In this document: piece by piece, positions 6,760 through 7,512 of the stretch
Numbering within the stretch: position 1 is the stretch's first letter
Layout of the letters: each line of letters starts with the position of its first letter
Assembly: GCA_964353115.1 (NCBI GenBank)
Contig: CAYGUI010000061.1
Span: 1 to 7,512, forward strand
Length of the DNA: 7,512 bases
Reading direction: 5' to 3'
DNA from: CAYGUI01 sp964353115
GTDB lineage: Bacteria; Pseudomonadota; Gammaproteobacteria; JAGOUU01
Notes under the pieces: model-generated
Seen by the model: the letters and a program-made list of their open reading frames with translations, nothing else
Told to the model about the DNA's origin: nothing
Databases searched by the model: none
Made by a program: the position numbers and the translations under genes

Positions 6760-7194
6760 ATGCAACCTGTAAAAGAAAAGTTAGCGACAAAAGAAGAATT
6801 TGTTGGAGCACTAGTTGCTGCTGTTGAAAAATACGAAAGTGATAATCCTGAAAAAAGAAAAGATGCTTGCGCTGAAATAAAGGCAACAGCAAAAAATCAA
6901 AGATTAAACTGCCAGCAAATTGCGGCTAATATAAAAGAAATTATTGATCCGAAAACATTAGAAACTGGGATTACTTTATTTGGATATAATCTATATAGAA
7001 CGGGAAATAGTTCTTTAAGAAACTTATTAGGTGAAGTTTTAGATAACTCTAAATTTAGTGAACAAAATTTACAAGAAATCGATAAAAGCCCTCATCAAAG
7101 AGCTTTAGAAGCAACTGGTGGGCCTGTCGGTAAAACTGCGGGAAGTAGAAGACCGAGACCTAATAAAGGAGGAGCAGCACCAGCAGGGACATAG
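6760..7194 (+). CDS. Hypothetical protein, 144 residues, with Gly/Ala/Pro/Arg-rich C-terminal tail
   Basis: I do not recognise this protein. The start at 6760 is chosen from the strong Shine-Dalgarno; an in-frame ATG at 6727 would add 11 residues. Residues 1-108 look like a small helical, charged domain (KEEFVGALVAAVEKYESDNP, two cysteines at 37 and 51), with no signal peptide or membrane span. Residues about 110-144 are a disordered basic tail containing GGPVGKTAGSRRPRP and ending GGAAPAGT. The tail's codons are more G/C-rich than the rest. It is divergent from the nuclease gene and is followed 23 nt later by another open frame, so the two may form an operon. The tail might bind RNA or act as a secretion or localisation signal; this is speculation. 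Coding status is supported by the ribosome-binding site and the uninterrupted frame. Confidence 0.75.
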   Translation: MQPVKEKLATKEEFVGALVAAVEKYESDNPEKRKDACAEIKATAKNQRLNCQQIAANIKEIIDPKTLETGITLFGYNLYRTGNSSLRNLLGEVLDNSKFSEQNLQEIDKSPHQRALEATGGPVGKTAGSRRPRPNKGGAAPAGT

Positions 7195-7198
7195 CACT

Positions 7199-7344
7199 TA
7201 GCTGCAAAAAATAAAAAATGATCACATGTGATAACGTAGTATTTCCAAAACTGGAAGTTAGCAGTCTTGGAGCAGCACATAAAACAAAAACTTTTCTATA
7301 TTTAGCCCCACTTATAGCTGCAAGTTTTGAACATGTGATCACAT
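7199..7344 (+). repeat. Imperfect direct repeat: TAGCTGCAA, 11-12 nt, TGATCACAT
   Basis: TAGCTGCAA occurs at 7199-7207 and 7315-7323. Each copy is followed after 11 or 12 nt by TGATCACAT (7219-7227 and 7336-7344). The second copy is coding, and its GTG ATC ACA is in the same frame as the first copy's ATG ATC ACA. This looks like an old duplication of about 29 bp, or two copies of a compound binding site. Confidence 0.5.
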
Positions 7345-7512
7345 TTTATTTAAATCAAAAAGAGTTTAGTACTCTTAAAACAGAAGCACTTAGCCCGAAT
7401 TTTAAAATAAGTATAGTTTTTTCTGATTTTAACAAAAAAGAATTATTATTAAATTTTCGCTCTGGTGGTAAAGACTACCAAGTTACATACGAAGCACCCT
7501 ACTCTTTAAAGG
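7218..7512 (+). CDS. Partial hypothetical protein, N-terminal 98 residues, runs off the window
   Basis: I translated from the ATG at 7218; the frame has no stop to the window end. An in-frame TAA at 7212-7214 fixes the start region. The protein begins MITCDNVVFPKLEVSSLG, continues with a mildly hydrophobic stretch (FLYLAPLIAASFEHVITFYL, about residues 26-45), and then reads like an ordinary soluble domain (NFKISIVFSDFNKKELLLNF, then SGGKDYQVTYEAP). I do not recognise it. The mild hydrophobic stretch contains His and Glu and is probably not a membrane helix. No Shine-Dalgarno is seen: the leader is A-rich (GCAAAAAATAAAAA). It follows the 144-residue gene by 23 nt on the same strand and probably shares its mRNA. 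Palindromic and duplicated sequences cover its start codon and codons 33-43. Confidence 0.65.
   Translation, partial: MITCDNVVFPKLEVSSLGAAHKTKTFLYLAPLIAASFEHVITFYLNQKEFSTLKTEALSPNFKISIVFSDFNKKELLLNFRSGGKDYQVTYEAPYSLK
7219..7341. repeat. 11-bp inverted repeat spanning the start of the partial gene
   Basis: TGATCACATGT (7219-7229) is the exact reverse complement of ACATGTGATCA (7331-7341), with a 101-nt interval. Each copy also lies in its own 12-bp palindrome: ATCACATGTGAT (7221-7232) and ATGTGATCACAT (7333-7344). The left arm takes in the TG of the start codon. It could be a pair of operator sites, an mRNA structure hiding the start, or chance. Confidence 0.6.

Noticed and set aside
7171..7278. 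Direct repeat GGAGCAGCAC at 7171 and 7269
   Set aside because: Ten bases only, within Ala/Gly-coding sequence; compatible with codon repetition.
7095..7342. Two overlapping minus-strand open frames near the right end
   Set aside because: They are antisense to the 144-residue gene and the partial gene, overlap each other in different frames, and lack ribosome-binding sites.
7330..7345. CRP-like site because of TGTGA and TCACA
   Set aside because: In TGTGATCACA the half-sites abut with overlapping spacing, without the six-base spacer of a CRP site, and it lies inside coding sequence.

Overview
The window is AT-rich bacterial DNA, densely coding on both strands with very short intergenic gaps. 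The N-terminus of its glutamyl-tRNA synthetase reads like the gammaproteobacterial enzyme. The low GC, a secreted S1/P1-type nuclease, a cytosolic-looking M15 peptidase and several unrecognisable soluble proteins fit a host-associated gammaproteobacterium, for example in or near the Legionellales. That placement is inference from sequence feel, not from a search.

Left block, all on the minus strand and read right to left: a HEPN protein (2031-1636) overlaps a minimal nucleotidyltransferase (1658-1350) by 23 nt. Thirty-five nt later comes an unrecognised 333-residue protein (1314-313), and 13 nt after that the start of gltX (299 to beyond base 1). The HEPN/MNT pair carries the RX4HXY and GSX10DXD motifs of HepT/MntA (type VII) toxin-antitoxin systems.

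Centre: a 110-bp divergent promoter region (2032-2141) separates the HEPN gene from putA (2142-5312, plus strand). putA encodes a full-length bifunctional proline dehydrogenase / glutamate-semialdehyde dehydrogenase with intact catalytic residues but no N-terminal ribbon-helix-helix repressor domain. Its last codons overlap, in ATGAATAA, the start of an M15 zinc D-Ala-D-Ala carboxypeptidase-like gene (5305-5808), so these two are probably co-transcribed and translationally coupled.

Right block: a minus-strand secreted S1/P1 zinc nuclease (6706-5771) runs convergently into the peptidase gene. The two overlap tail to tail by 38 nt, across the peptidase's catalytic ExWH motif. Divergent from the nuclease is an unrecognised 144-residue protein with a strong Shine-Dalgarno and a Gly/Ala/Pro/Arg-rich tail (6760-7194). 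After 23 nt comes an open frame that leaves the window (7218 to beyond 7512). Palindromes and an imperfect duplicated element lie at and just inside its start.

Functionally, PutA turns proline into glutamate, and GltX charges tRNA with glutamate; these two are not in one operon. The nuclease and peptidase are salvage or envelope enzymes. No RNA genes, insertion sequences, CRISPR arrays or convincing intrinsic terminators were seen, and no stretch over 300 bases lacks a gene. I did not find a clearly new system. The best candidates for novelty are the unrecognised genes at 313-1314 and at 6760-7512.
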